Notes under the pieces: model-generated
Databases searched by the model: none
What the model was told of the DNA's origin: nothing
What the model saw: only the letters and a program-made list of their open reading frames with translations
Origin: Streptomyces sp. rh34
Lineage (GTDB): Bacteria > Actinomycetota > Actinomycetes > Streptomycetales > Streptomycetaceae
Direction of reading: 5' to 3'
Assembly: GCF_002551245.1 (NCBI RefSeq)
Contig: NZ_NTGZ01000002.1
Coordinates: 51,080 to 115,079, forward strand
Length of the DNA: 64,000 nucleotides
Made by a program: the position numbers and the translations under genes
Shown: positions 41,001 through 48,300 of the stretch, in pieces
Position numbering within the stretch: position 1 is the first letter of the stretch
How the letters are laid out: each line of letters starts with the position of its first letter

Positions 41001-42323
41001 ACCCCGCAGGCGCTCGCGGCGCGCGTGGCGCGGCTCGCCGACTGGCTCGAACGGGACGGAGCGAGCGCGTCCCTCACCGAGATCGCCGGCACCCTCCAAC
41101 TGCACCGCGACCACTTCCGGGAGCGCGCCGTCTTCGTCGTACGTGACCGGGACGAGCTGAGGGCCCGGCTTCGCGAGACCATCGACGGCACGACGGGTGG
41201 GGCGTTGGCGAGCGCCGACCCGGCCCTGTCCGCGGCCGCCGCGCGCTACCTGGCCGGAGAGGACGTGGACTGGCGGTCCCTGTGGGCAGGGGACACCGTC
41301 CGCAGAATCCCGATGCCCACCTATCCCTTCGACCGCCACCGGTACTGGTACACGGAACGCGACACGGTCTACGCCGCGGCCACGGACGACGCCCCGGAGC
41401 TGAAGCGCGTCAGCCCGGCCGGCGCGGTGCCCGTCGTCATGGCCGCGGAACTGACCGGCGCCGAGTTCTACGTGACCGATCACCGGGTGCAGGGCAACCC
41501 GACACTGCCGGGGGTGCTCTACCCCGAACTCGCGCTCCGGGCCGCCCGACAGGCCGGCCTGCGGGCGGATACGGTCACGCGCCTCCAGTGGCTGCGCCCC
41601 CTCGTGATCGACGGTGGACCCGTCCGGATCACGGTCCATCTGGAACCCGACGGGAGCGCCGCGCACTTCGAGATCCGCTCGGCCGAGACCCTGCACGCGA
41701 GGGGAACCGTCGAACCGGGGGACTCCGGGGGCGGTGAGCGGAGGATGGACCTCGACGCCTTGCGACACGCGTGCCCCCGGTCCCTACCGGTCGCCGAGCA
41801 CTACCGTTTCCTGGCCGGCATGGGACTCGAACACGGCCCCGCGCTGGCCTGCGTCCGTGACCTGCGGGTGGGAGAGGATCTGGTGCTGGGACGCCTCCGG
41901 CTTCCCGAGCAGCTCGCGGCCAGCGGGTCCGCGTACGACCTGCACCCGACGCTGGTGGACGGCGCACTGCAGGTCCTCGCCGCGATGCCCTCCATCCGTG
42001 CCATGGGACCGGGGCGGCCCCTGCTTCCCGTCGCGCTCGGCGCGCTGGTCCGCACGGGCACACTGCCGCCGTCGGTCATGGTCCGGGCGGCCACCCACCC
42101 CGGCACGCCCGCGTCCGGATCCGTCCACACCTTCGACATCCAGCTCCTCGACGACGAGGGCCGAGTGCTCCTCTCCCTGGAACGACTGACGATCAAGCTG
42201 CCCGACGTTCGTACCGCTGTGCCTTCCGAGGATGCCCTCGAAGACCTGCTCCGCAGGTTCCGGGACGGCGAGATCGACGAACGTACGGCCGAATCGGCCC
42301 TGGAGGCTTTCTGTGCAGAATGA
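23076..42323 (+). CDS. Trans-AT type I polyketide synthase 1, modules 1-4 (split)
   Basis: The 6415-residue megasynthase reads KS1-(AT-like)-KR-ACP, KS2-DH-KR-ACP, KS3-(ACP-like)-DH-KR-MT-ACP-ER, KS4-DH. Every KS has the Cys and both catalytic His motifs (HGTGT, N/VIGH). No intact AT is present, so malonyl units must come from the AT-AT-ER protein. ATG 23076 overlaps the previous stop; the frame is open further upstream but only inside that gene. There is no loading domain before KS1. The chain ends after DH4 with LEDLLRRFRDGEIDERTAES, a helical docking tail, and the matching ACP is the first domain of the next protein. All KRs carry the LxD aspartate expected for B-type stereochemistry. Start and end overlap neighbouring genes, so the three PKS genes form one operon. 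Confidence 0.95.
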   Translation: MTGSDGSRDKATDSMTGRIAVVGIGCRLPGAEDQNAYWSNLHAGVCSVGEVPPDRWDIGRHYSPDISVPHTSVSKWCGLIDRPYAFDHAFFRVPPKDAALMDPQQRLLLEETWHCVEDAGIPMADLSHARTSVYVGVMARDHLQEAAKDGAPVESHSGLGGYDCLLANRVSHFFGLRGASISIDAACASSLVAVHAGSQALRTGEADYVLAGGVSLNLHPWKYISFSKARMLSPEGRCKTFSQDADGYVPGDGVAMVLLRRLEDAVREGNHIYGVLAGSAVNHVGRRDTITAPSLASQRDVVSTALTRAGWDPRTVTYVEAHGTGTSLGDPIEVEALRGVYAAASENTGWCRIGSVKPNIGHLEAAAGIAGLIKVLMMMRARTIPPSIGIRELNPLIRFDKSPFQVARESSAWSPHEEDELLRAGVSSFGMGGVNAHVLVEEFAGARAGAKEPARAGGSRRAGTGRHPFMLSARSPEALERLLDRWREEPGQHGWTSEPAADVCRTLSVGREHFPYRVGGLVSDAGDITALVDAAAPPQEAVTDRSWLLRVGLLAVPSRRQLRELLASPLYTEAVTGLRKQSPEGAKALRDLRQGSGGPGDEVVFTYLTVRALLHAGFAPESVTAYGPGVWAALAAVDALDVPVAAALAQGAGPSTAVPLRAPRIPFTEPVNGQVLHPYRLDTDYLTGLRADLRVSDEESARVHDRARRLADDQHTFRGHIKEWDHLLAERQGTGPGLPTGGDAWHTAAADPSDPGRTLRVLAAENALDLLHKKWDMVHEREVDSAPVRDLLDLLSHGVLTRQDAIALVLGDDSELAETAERARQRTKLLPDDEGVPLLRSRTGTSVDSDDVCAWASATATASGTHRPQEAVLSVGAGLPLSADVVVDGDDDLADVLAGPLLNLWLRGVPLDWRRTATGARGRLLPLPTTEFVRSEHRLERHPAPRPALAASGTPTAAGPDRAVTLRELSRQIEAVSLPDGGRTVSGPLTVALPARLHDELRDLVQSALPADELCWIRLGERYEDDGTGTWTVRATEEGDWRRLFSTLRADGRLPRRIIHLLAPRADAPLDERLTETVYSAFLLSKTIASLQESGHTEIVCLRPGVAAGEPLRTGYAATAESETAAIAGLARSLRRETARVLLRAVTVDTRPTDPSAWRRATEEFGATDAAESVLYFDGTRHAERYTEKEWDARRGTGADPYTGIRPGGVYVISGGAGGLGRLITEHLLRTPRVRVVLVGRSELPSARTDAMTALPGGDDPRAEYLTADLRDPEQAEAVTAVVRERHGRIDGVIHAAGVLRDGLLVNKTLDDVRAVLTPKILGAVNLDRATRDDPLDFFVLFSSVVAVSGNAGQTDYAAANAYLDAYTAERERLRGDGQRSGRTLAIGWPLWESGGMTVADSGSSVFRQDRGVFPLPSREGLEALDTLLAGPPGHRVFVHGTQQGSTWLLAEQQRAPEPTPAPATDRRRGATAAAVNDPVQQAVHYLAGVFAELLGVEPDQVDPRTGFDEYGIDSIRISQFNARIEQDLGAVPQTLLFECRTLRQAAERVAAHRPDELAAWFAEGAQPRDEADEVHPAPGGPAPSARVSASDRSALPAPERDPIAVIGMSGRYPMAPDVDTFWENLAAGRDCVTELPPSRRALWRLAADAAGDSDISHTSGGFLDDVTRFDPLFFNISPREAELMDPQERIFLEVAWEAFEDAGYPPYRLGDPDDPAQRRVGVFAGVTTQTYLLWGPDEWREGSTDIPTSTQWSVANRISYWLDLHGPSMPVDTACASSLHAVHLACESLSRGESDLALVGGVNLYLHPSKYRWLSQMQMLSQTGRCHTFGEGADGFVPGEGAGALVLKPLRRAVADGDRVLGLIRGTSVNHGGRTNGFTVPNPRAQAELVRRALDDAGVGPGTIGYIEAHGTGTALGDPIEIAGLTEAFEGVPRSALSEDDGCSVGSVKTNIGHLEAAAGIAGLTKVLLQLRHGTLVPSLHAERENPRFDLGTTPFRVQRAAARWTRKSGPDGQELPRRAGISSFGAGGSNAHVIVEEYDGPRAARGAPDGEHLIVVSAKDHERLREHCANLAQAVAAGKSDLLLSEVAHQLQVRRQPLPERVALLASDLGELVQRLEAVAAGRPPAAGCWTTDRTPGARQAAHEAVPGALRTRDLGRLAASWVAGADVPWAQLYPTPLAHVELPAYPFAPERYWLEQKQGEEEEQAIERRSGQADSHPLISGVTEDAQGTFVDFTGHEFFLKDHQVDGVPIFPAVGYLEMVRAAAHLAGSPAVRLRNNVWSEAMTVPAPQRFHLGLEPASGGWAYEVYSVDGDGARLVHGRGRADTGTADPGTADQTVDIDGIRARCGDRAGAEEFYALVHRLGLQLGDAYQGVRRLWWNQDEALSEIRLPEAAQDGSDGFVLHPSMLDSALQASLWLIERREGRGRLHLPFTIGSVDATRATPRRGFAHVVVRSWTEAGKKIEVRLCDEQGRVLLTVRDFWLRPWRTAPDEQPAPVPTGAFFRPAWTPRPVLTAGPADGRQPATATLVLAPTTEAGHALAAAVSAFPDGAGTPVVVTPGTGFHAPAQEGRGHEITLRTSEAGDFRDLVRVLIDRGMLGRGSETRLDILSTWPASDFQGGPDDVEAQLDDGLRPLFHLVHALLTSGDHSRIHVVCAFPGNGTGQPGYAALGGFLRTLSRESTRFSTSLVELPAHDLTALAEGGGAARTLAAELYDRSSANAEVRHRDGLRAVRTWATHNVPAPDRSTRLRRRGVYVISGGAGGIGAHVACGLAARHGARLVLAGRSPRDERIDALLARVAAEGGEARYVQADLSRAEEAAAVVHAAESAFGELHGVFHCAGVLRDAFLVSQDLDRIQEVLSPKLLGAVHLDAATRDRPLDVFCLFSSVAAPLGSSGQAGYAYANSFLDAFAHWREEQCRRGARSGHTTSLNWPLWQDGGMGVDAEVQTWLRVNLGLLPLRTKTALSALDAVLEGPPGQVLFVAGDGAKVAEQLGAGAAGTTVPMDVDRTEVRGSVPPQRAASPEEERQEPVDDTAPRLRTALCAALTDEVATLVKLDPARVDPRVSIGDYGFDSLTFNRLANRLNECLGVDITPATFFEYTTVDELAGHLLEAFAEEIATRIQPPAPTGPANGPQDAVETADTRPATARTAAAVAEKPATPAVPAGEPAGPGPIAIVGMHAEMPGSASLDAYWQHIENGDDLISEIPADRWDWRDFYDPSGQGSNKTVSKWGGFLQDVATFDARFFGISPREAQLMDPQQRLFLQTAYRAVEEAGYRPSDLSSDRTRTGLFVGVATHEYYDLLREAGVPTEAYTTTGLFHAILANRVSYLLDLRGPSFPIDTACSSSLVALRTAVESLQAGSCDAALVGGVNLLLSPTIYVSFSRAGMLSPDGRCKTFDASANGYVRGEGVAALLLKPLSAALRDGDHVHAVIRGSSVNHGGRVNTLTTPNPNAQSSLIVDAFEEAGVDPETVGYMEIHGTGTALGDPIEINGLKKAFRELRDRAGLPRLTEPTTAIGSVKPVIGHLEAAAGVAGIVKAVLAMKHGKLPGSPHIKELNPHIQLEGSPLRIPGTTEHWPRRTGPDGRELPRRAGVSSFGFGGTNGHVLLEEYLDHRPAAVPASRNDRGEHVFVLSARTDEQLREYAARMAMAVRAGDRGAPDGTDPGAIESELVAVVADALGVHPGDVPVEEPLGDLGLSPVSLDTLREWAADRHSPVDGASLAGHSIRSVVAGLPSATGPGRLLDLAYTLQLGRDAMEHRLAVVCDDADVLAQRLDAFARGGTPGRNVWHSAAAKPSGPASLHPDEADPRSTAEQWTTGASVAWERLYRDERPLRLSLPTYPFARTRYWVPGSEDRERTWTVRTRLEATDRLVAEHRIHGRMVLPGVAHIGLAHTALASRRNGRYKLSQAVWIRPLVVEPESRAEVEVRLREKDGRITYELLAVDDSGTSVTHSRGTWEELPNDNLSAGRATVDVSAIRRRCGRTLDHDDVYERFRALGLDYGALFRGLREVHVGENDVLGAFTTRYAGAAPEDQAFHPTVLDAALQAVSTFDFTGRAGKGTTRLPFALESADLGEPLPDSGHIHVRRAQDGQYDVTVLDGAHRIRAELRGVTVREGGSGPTMPTSDEQQLARLLHEPYWTEQPLPDETSLSSSPPSDGGTLVVHPPHCFDLDHALSSRGSAGESRRIRLGAPGTPTRALSERAWEVDATDDVALRDLLERMGNIRHVWFLGGVRETRRESAGAREPGVSADPAEVFFRLFKALSDTDRTSTLHSLRVVTSDVHDVDGSRAGNPRAAGLVGLCKTLAKEYPHLGVRCVDIGTPASGPARTAGQDRTVDALLAEPAHRDGEEVALRAGRRFVKRLRPLPLTAPAQPVYRQGGTYLIVGGTGGIGRTLAQHLAKSAAARLVLVGRSAPGPKTDEVVAQIAELGGDAHYVRADATDLTAMRRAVETAEARFGGLHGVFHAAMVLRDSTIERMDTEAYRAVCAPKVRGSEVLGELFADTPLDFLLFLSSVQSFTGAMGQGNYAAASTAQDASARALAGRAGYPVQVINWGVWGAVGAVASPRYREELRSRGYRPIEPADGMAVMERVLASGRRQVVALDADEHVLRSIGVRTATPVAVAAAGRPAAPMTGSADHLAEEQALEDFIAREVCGLMREAGLLQQPGQEHELTRPARALGAQPRHLRLVDGLVEVLARGGYAELDGDRIRATERVSTTEDGRTGEERAAELRYAHPDLGSRIELVRVCLDGLPQVLTGAVSPTEVVFPAGSTERVASVYRGARLVDHCNRLLAEHVVRHVRDTAPGQRPRILEIGAGTGATTAEVLTALRDAGIEADYDYTDVSARFLHEAERKWAGRHDVRMSFRPLDVGRPLQAQGYGQDRYDVVIAANVLHAVADLDGALQRTRTLLAPSGRLLLTEVTRALAFHTVTFGLLDGWWAYTDASRRLPSSPLLDTEMWRRRLEFTGFTEVDVHGEADAPGELSQRVVTAAPSATTRFTEPAGPPEHASSGSASAAGHALRADPAAMPAVTDLAARVAELITAFTAETLDMPADELEPDRPLSSYGVDSIVGVELINRINEELGIVLKTIAIFDHPTVGDLAAFVIERYASAVEGRLRPKTEEVRPQETATAPAPTREPVTAPDPVSAAAASVAPPAPRPAAGPAGFRAVRFERPGSPADLVVVPMNPVAPGPGEVEVQVKAFPVNFSDFLAAQGLYPMMPDFPFTPGVEVSGVVRRVGAGVHRVKPGDEVIALTRPEMGGQASVVLTDETFVVRKPANLTHEEACGMPVAFLAMSLAFERAAVRPGERVLIRAATGTNGLMAVQLAQLAGAEIIATAGSRHKVDHLIAMGIPDPIDHLAHDVVEEVLRRTEGRGVDVVINTLGNGATQEGLNLLAPDGRYVEIAVFGLQASGGLDLSRMVENQSFHSFNTKKYFLNHPERRVPCLEAMATRLESGTIRPFTAHVIPFDRVTEAYALKGDRGTVGRVVVTVPDPDESAAAGERAVLVPRSDERPGTGRGKAAATADIAVIGMSGRYAGAEDLGELWTNLAEGVCSAGDVPADRWSHERFHDSDPTRLDATYCSRGAFLDDIDAFDAPFFNMSGKEAAQTDPQQRLFLEQAWKALEDAGYPAGALNGRPCGVFVGVGPSEYLTRMNKADVLKEAQSFWGNEASVLAARISYFLNLKGPSLAVNTACSSSLVAVHLACQSLLAGECETAVVGGVFLTLAPDYFIVASNGTMLSPDGVCKTFDDTADGFGPGEGVGALILKPLDAALRDGDHIHGVIKGSAINQDGRTNGITAPSGAAQTAVEIAAYERAGISPESISYVEAHGTGTRLGDPIEIEALSNAFGHYTDHKSFCPIGSVKTNIGHTAAAAGIAGIIKVLLSFRHGQIPPSVNFEQPNQLIDFADTPFYVNTELRPWTSRDGLPRRAAVSSFGFSGTNAHLVLEEPPPVRGTVPTDRHTFAVPLSAQTPQALAARVARLADWLERDGASASLTEIAGTLQLHRDHFRERAVFVVRDRDELRARLRETIDGTTGGALASADPALSAAAARYLAGEDVDWRSLWAGDTVRRIPMPTYPFDRHRYWYTERDTVYAAATDDAPELKRVSPAGAVPVVMAAELTGAEFYVTDHRVQGNPTLPGVLYPELALRAARQAGLRADTVTRLQWLRPLVIDGGPVRITVHLEPDGSAAHFEIRSAETLHARGTVEPGDSGGGERRMDLDALRHACPRSLPVAEHYRFLAGMGLEHGPALACVRDLRVGEDLVLGRLRLPEQLAASGSAYDLHPTLVDGALQVLAAMPSIRAMGPGRPLLPVALGALVRTGTLPPSVMVRAATHPGTPASGSVHTFDIQLLDDEGRVLLSLERLTIKLPDVRTAVPSEDALEDLLRRFRDGEIDERTAESALEAFCAE
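23127..27750 (+). other. PKS module 1: KS-(AT-like)-KR-ACP
   Basis: KS1 is at 23127-24406 (Cys187 in DAACASS). The AT-like region 24420-25904 follows, then KR1 (core from 26698, Tyr1357 in DYAAAN, LRD motif) to about 27440, and ACP1 at 27510-27750 with Ser1515 in GIDSI. Predicted output is a beta-hydroxyl. KS1 is the first domain of the line here, with no visible loader. Confidence 0.85.
24420..25904 (+). other. Serine-less AT-like region after KS1
   Basis: About 490 residues lie between KS1 and the KR, against about 175 between KS2 and DH2. The pattern LLHAGFAPESVTAYGPGVWA aligns with the AT nucleophile elbow, but the Ser of GHSxG is Gly627 (AYGPG). The end, LWLRGVPLDW and LPLPTTEFVRSEHRLERH, mimics the post-AT linker ending. 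It is probably a non-catalytic remnant or docking platform for the trans AT. Confidence 0.6.
27879..32425 (+). other. PKS module 2: KS-DH-KR-ACP
   Basis: KS2 is at 27879-29196 (Cys1776 in DTACASS). DH2 is at 29729-30545, with His2246 in HQVDGVPIFP and Asp2411 in MLDSALQ, a complete pair. KR2 runs to about 32060 (Tyr2902 in GYAYAN, LRD motif). ACP2 is at 32185-32425 (Ser3076 in GFDSL). Expected output is a disubstituted double bond. Confidence 0.9.
32595..39565 (+). other. PKS module 3: KS-(ACP-like)-DH-KR-MT-ACP-ER
   Basis: KS3 is at 32595-33914 (Cys3346). A degenerate ACP-like insert follows at 34081-34282. DH3 is at 34648-35440 (His3878 in HRIHGRMVLP, Asp4045), then KR3 to about 36960 (Tyr4530 in NYAAAS). 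The C-methyltransferase is at 37000-38055, with SAM motif LEIGAGTG from residue 4816. ACP3 is at 38175-38425 (Ser5073 in GVDSI). An MDR-type ER is at 38586-39565 (RAATGTNGLMAVQ near 5318). Expected output is a fully reduced alpha-methyl unit. The ER follows the ACP rather than preceding it. Confidence 0.9.
34081..34282 (+). other. Degenerate ACP-like insert in the KS3 linker
   Basis: The stretch ESELVAVVADALGVHPGDVP to SIRSVVAGL has the spacing of an ACP, but the Asp-Ser of the carrier motif is Ser3701-Pro3702 (GLSPVSL), so it cannot carry phosphopantetheine. It sits within the KS-flanking linker, between the VFVLSAR and LDLAYTLQLGR elements. Confidence 0.65.
39663..42205 (+). other. PKS module 4, first part: KS-DH (split; ACP on next protein)
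   Basis: KS4 is at 39663-40935 (Cys5699 in NTACSS, NIGHT). DH4 is at 41400-42205, with His6136 in HRVQGNPTLP and Asp6295 in LVDGALQ, both present. No KR lies between them. The cognate ACP4 (42445-42680, Ser80 in GFDSV) opens the next protein, with docking helices on either side. Confidence 0.85.
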
Positions 42324-45300
42324 CGCGACGGGTCGCAAGGCCCTCCTCAGCAGGATCCGGTCCGGCGCCGTCGGTGTGGAGGAGGCAGCACGCCTGCTCC
42401 GTACGAACGATGCGGGTCGCCGGCCGGAGAGCGCGAACGACCGGGCCGAAGACCTGGCCCGATGGCTGTGCGGGGTCATCGCGTCCGAGGCGCAGATACC
42501 CGTGGACACCATCGACGCCGACGAGTCACTGGACCGCTACGGCTTCGACTCGGTGATGGCGCTGAACGTGGTGCGTGCGCTGGAGGAACACTTCGGACCG
42601 CTGCCGGCGACCCTGCTCTTCGAGCATCAGAAGATCGGCGCCCTGGCGGACTTCCTCGTCGGGCAACACGCCGACGCCGTCGACCGTCTCCTGCCGGAGG
42701 GTGCGGATCCCGGCCCCCGGCACGCCCCGGACGGCGAGCGGACATCCCGAACGGAGTCGGCTCCGGCCGCTGCTCCCTCCGCCCCACGCTCGGCGGACAC
42801 CCGCGTGGCCGTCGTCGGACTCAGCGCACGATTCCCCCAGGCCGAGAATCTCGATGTCTTCTGGGAGAACCTCAAGGCCGGCAGGGACGGTGTCACCGAG
42901 ATCCCGGCCGACCGTTGGGACCACCGGCAGTACTTCGATCCACGCCCCGGAACCCCCGGCAAGAGCTACACCAAGTGGGGTGGCTTCCTCGACGGCGTCG
43001 ATACGTTCGACGCCGAGTTCTTCCGCATATCGCCGCGGGAGGCCGAGAGGATGGACCCCCAGGAACGGCTCCTCCTCCAAGAGGTCTGGCACGCACTGGA
43101 GGACGGCGGTCTGACCCGGGCCCAGCTCGCGGGAGAAGCCGTCGGCGTCTACGCCGGCGTCATGTACTCCCAGTACCAGCTGCTCCAGGCGGAGGAGGCC
43201 GCGCGCGGCAACCCACTGCACCTCGGTTCCTCCTACGCGTCCATCGCCAACCGGATCTCCCACTTCTTCGACTTCCGCGGCCCCAGCATGGCCGTCGACA
43301 CCATGTGCTCCTCCTCGCTCACGGCCATCCACCTGGCCTGCGAGGCGCTGAACAGCGGGACCGTGAAGGTCGCCGTCGCGGGCGGGGTCAACCTGACCAT
43401 CCATCCCGCGAAGCACATCGACCTCAGCCAGGGCCGGTACGCCTCCACCGACGGACGCTGCCGCAGCTTCGGAGAGGGGGGAGACGGCTACGTTCCGGGC
43501 GAGGGAGTCGGCGCGGTCGTCCTCAAACGGCTGGACGCCGCCCTCGCGGACGGAGACCGGATCCACGCCGTGATCCGGGGCAGCGCCGTCGCCCACGGCG
43601 GCAGGACCAACGGCTACACCGTGCCCAACCCGAACGAACAGGCCCGGTTGATCGTGGAGGCCTGCCACCGTGCCGGGATCGCACCGCGCGACATCGGCTT
43701 CGTCGAAGCCCACGGGACCGGTACCTCGCTGGGCGACCCCATCGAGATCGCGGCGCTGGCCCGGGCACTCGGCCCGCGCGCCGACGGCCAGGCACCCTGC
43801 GCGATCGGCTCCGTGAAGTCCAACATCGGGCACCTGGAGGGTGCGGCGGGTATCGCCGGTCTGGCCAAGGTGGTGCTCCAACTCCGCCATCGCCGTCTGG
43901 TCCCCTCGCTGCACGCGGAGACCACGAACCCCCACATCGACTTCGACGCCGCCGGACTGCGTCTTCAGCGAACCCTGGAGGAATGGCACGAGCCCCGGGA
44001 CGACGAGGGCCGCGCCACACCGCGCATCGCCGGCATCAGCTCGTTCGGAGCCGGGGGCGCCAACGCGCATCTGATCGTCGAGGAACCGCCGGCCGAGCGC
44101 GGAACGCCGCACCGGCCCGCTCCGGGGCCGCAGCTGATCGTGCTGTCCGCCCCGACCCAGGAGCGGCTGCGGGCCCTGGCGGGCCTGCTCGCCGAGTACG
44201 CCGGACGGTACGCGGGCGATCCGGTGGAAGAGGGTGCTGCCTGGCTTGCCGGCGCGGCGTACACGCTCCGGCAGGGACGGGAGGCTTTCGAGCACCGACT
44301 CGCCCTCGTGGTCCCCACCGCCTCCGAACTCGGTCGGCGCTTGCGGGACTTCTCCGACCGCGCCTCCTCCGAGGGCATCTTCCTCGGGTCGGCGGAAGGC
44401 CCGCGTGACACGGCCCGGAACATCTCAGGAGCGGACCCGGCCCGGAGCCACGGCATCGAGGAGTCGGCCCGCCGCTGGGTACGGGGCGAAACGGTCGACT
44501 GGAGCGCCCTGGACACCCCCGCCCCACCCAGGGTCGGACTGCCCGGGTACCCCTTCCTGCCCGAACGGCACTGGCCGGACCTCACTGACGACGTACCGGC
44601 CGGAGAACCGTCCACCCCCGACACGGCTGCTCGTCACCCCCTCCTCGGCCGTAACGCCTCCACCTTCGGCAGCCAGCGGTTCATCACCGCGTTCACGCTC
44701 GCCTCGCCTCTGGTGCGCGACCACGTGGTGGACGGCCGTGCCCTCCTCCCGGCCGCCGCCATCGTCGAGATGGTCCTCGCGGCAGCCGAGGAATCGGGAC
44801 TGGGAAGAGATCTGACACTCGCTGACCTCGTGTGGCACTCCCCGGTCGAAGTGCCACCGCAGGGCGAATACCGCATCGAGGTATGCCTGACGCCGCGCGC
44901 CCCTGATCTCGCGACGACCGACTTCACCGTCGCTGAAGCAGGAGCGGACGGCGGAGCCGTACATGTCCGCGGGCGCGTCATGACAGCCCAGGCGGGACCC
45001 GGGGCGGCCGCCGACGGCGGGCTCGGCTTCCTGGACCTGGAGGCAGCGACCAAGGATGGCGACGCCGGGCTCGACGGACCCACCTGCTACCAGCGCTTCG
45101 AGGAGCAGGGCCTGTCGTACGGACCTGCCCTTCGGGTGCTGGAGACGGTGCGCTCGGGAGCCGGAGAGGCACTGGGCCGGGTAAGGCTCGCGGACACCGG
45201 CCGACGGGGTGCGCACCGGCACGGCTACCGGCTCCATCCGGCACTCCTCGACGGGGCGTTCCAGACCCTGGTGGCGTTCGACGCGGCTGCTCCGGACCGA

Positions 45301-48300
45301 CGGGCCCGGGTGCCCTTCGCCGCGTCGCGCGTGCTGATCGGCCCCGCTCCACTGCCCGACGCCTGCTGGGTTCACGCCCGCCCGCGGCCGGGTGCGAAGG
45401 ACGATCAGGGACGCCCGGAGGTTTTCGACCTCGCACTGGCGGACGACAGCGGCCAGGTCCTCGCACGAGTCGAAGGGCTTGTCGTCCGCCCCTCGCAGGG
45501 CGCCAGGTCGTCCGTCGTGACGCTCCGGCCGGCCTGGCAGCCGCAACCGCTGCCGGCCCCGGCCGCACGCCGCCCGGGGACCGTGCTGGTGTTCGACACG
45601 GCGGGCGATCAGGGGCTGGGCGATGCGCTCGCCGGTGCGTACCTGCCGACGACGCGCATCGTGCGTGTGCTCCCGGGAAAGGCGTACCGCAGGTCCGGTG
45701 AGAACCGCTTCGAGGTCGTGGCGGGCGACAGCGAGCACTACGCGAGGCTGCTGGAGGAACTGTCGGAGACATCGTCCGCACAGCCTCCGGTCGACACCGT
45801 GGTCCACGCATGGCCGACGGAACCAGGCGACAAGGACACCTCGGTGACCTCCGAGGAGCTGGAGACCGGCTTTCACGCCTTGCGGGCGCTGACCACCGCA
45901 CTGGCCGTCCGGGCGCCCGGGGCGTCCCTCCGACTGGTCTCCCTGGTACCGGCGGGAGCTCCGGCCCGCGGGGCGGTGGCGGGATTCTGCAGGGCCGTCG
46001 CGGCGGAGCATCCTTCCTACGCGTTCAGCACGCTCACCCTGCCCGGCACTTCCACCGGTTCCCCCCTGTGTCCGGATGACGTTCGGCGCCTCGTCGACGA
46101 ACTCGCCGCCCCGGCGGCCGGCGGTGAGGAGATCCGTTACGACACCGAGGGGACGCGTCGGCGCCTTCAGCTGACGGAGGGCGAGGATCTGGCTGCCCCG
46201 CCGGGAGCCGCGGCCCCGGTCGACGGCCCACATCTGCGCACGAACGGCGTGTACCTGGTGACCGGCGCCCTCGGCGGACTCGGCCGTCGGCTCGCCCTGG
46301 ACCTGGCCCATCGTCACCAGGCCCGACTGGTGCTGAGCGGCCGCTCCGCGCCCACTGCGGACACCAACGCGTTCCTCCGTGAACTGGAGGATGCCGGCGC
46401 CCGCCCCTGCTATGTGGCCGCGGACTGTGCGACCGAGGACGGCGCGCGCCGGCTGGTCGACGAGGCCCGGACCCGCTTCGGCCGGCTGGACGGTGTCATC
46501 CACCTCGCCGGCGTGCTGCGCGACGGACTCGTGGCCCGGAAGACGCGGGCGGACGCGGATGCGGTGCTGCGGCCCAAGGTCTGGGGGGCGCACCACCTCG
46601 ACCGTGCGACGCGGCACGAGCCGCTCGACTTCTTCGCCCTCTTCTCCTCGGCCAGCGGGGTGACCGGCGTCGCGGGACAGAGCGACTACGGGTTCGCCAA
46701 CGCCTTCCTGGACGGTTTCGCCGACTGGCGGGAGGAGCACCGTCGCAGCGGCGACCGCTCAGGAGCCACGGTCTCCATCGCCTGGCCGCTCTGGGAGACG
46801 GGCGGCATGGACGTGGACGAGAAGGCCAAGCAGTGGATCGAGGAGCACCTCGGCTGGGTTCCGCTGCCCGTCGGCACGGGCATGCGGGTCTTCACGGCGG
46901 CGCTCAGCCGGGCCCGTACCCGGACAGCGGTGTTCCACGGCCGCCGTTCCACGATCCTGCGCGCGCTCCGGCCGGCCGGCAGTACCGGCGAGGCGACCCG
47001 GTCGGAGCCCGAGCAGGAGACGGACGGGAAGTTGGAGAGCTCCGTCGCGCCGGTGGCTCAGCGGAAACTGCTGGACCACCTCACCCGCCTGGTGGCCGCC
47101 GAGCTGAAGACGGCGCCGGAGAGAATGGAGCCCCGGAAGCCGTTCGAGCGGTACGGGCTCGAGTCCGTCATGGTCATGAACGTCACCCGGGACCTGGAGG
47201 AGATGTTCGGGGAACTGTCCAAGACGCTGTTCTTCGAGCACCGTTGTCTGGCCGATCTGTGCCGGCACCTTGCCCGGAGCCACCCCCGTGTCGTGGATGA
47301 GCACTTCGGGCAGCCTCCCGCCCGAGCAGCCGTGAGCGCCGTCACGGCCCCGGCACCGGAACCGAGCGCCGCGGCAGCCGTCGTGGACCGAGCCCCTGAG
47401 CAGCCCCCCGCTGCCGTCGCGACGCCGTCCGCGGTGCGGGAGGAGCCGATCGCGATCGTGGGAGTCAGCGGGCGCTACCCGATGGCCGACACCCTTGAGG
47501 AGTTCTGGCAGAACCTGCGCGACGGCCGGGACTGCGTCACCGAGGTGCCGCGGTCCCGCTGGGATCACACGAAGTACTTCGATCCGGACGCGGACCGTCC
47601 GGGTACCGCCTATGCGAAGTGGGGCGGGTTCCTGAAGGACGTCGACCGCTTCGACCCGCTCTTCTTCAACATCCCGCCCCGGGAGGCGCGGATGATGGAT
47701 CCGCAGGAGCGGATCTTCCTCGAGGCCGCCTGGCACGCACTGGAGGACGCCGGCCACGCCCGCTCGGCACCGAACGGCCGGAAGACCGGCGTATACGTCG
47801 GCGTCATGTACGCCCAGTACCAGTTGTACGGTGCCGATCCGGCACTCCAGGGCCAGGGCTTCGTCCCGGCCTCGCTGTCGGCCGCCGTCGCCAACCGTGT
47901 GTCGTACGCCCTCGGTCTGACCGGCCCCAGCATCGCACTCGACACCATGTGCTCCTCCTCGCTGACCGCGCTGCACATGGCCTGTGCCGGCATCCGGCTC
48001 GGAGACTGCGACGAGGCCCTGGTCGGCGGCGTCAACGCGATTCTCCACCCCAACCGCTATCTGCAGTTGAGCCAGGCGAAGTTCGCCTCGACCGACGGGC
48101 GTTGCCGCAGCTTCGGTGAGGGCGGAGACGGGTACGTGCCCGGCGAGGGCGTGGGCGCCATGCTGCTGAAGCCGCTGAGCCGGGCCGAGGCCGACGGCGA
48201 CCACATCTACGCGGTGATCCGGGGAACCGCCGTCAACCACGGTGGACGCAGCAATGGCTTTACCGTGCCGACACCTGCCGCCCAGGCCCAGGTGATCGGT

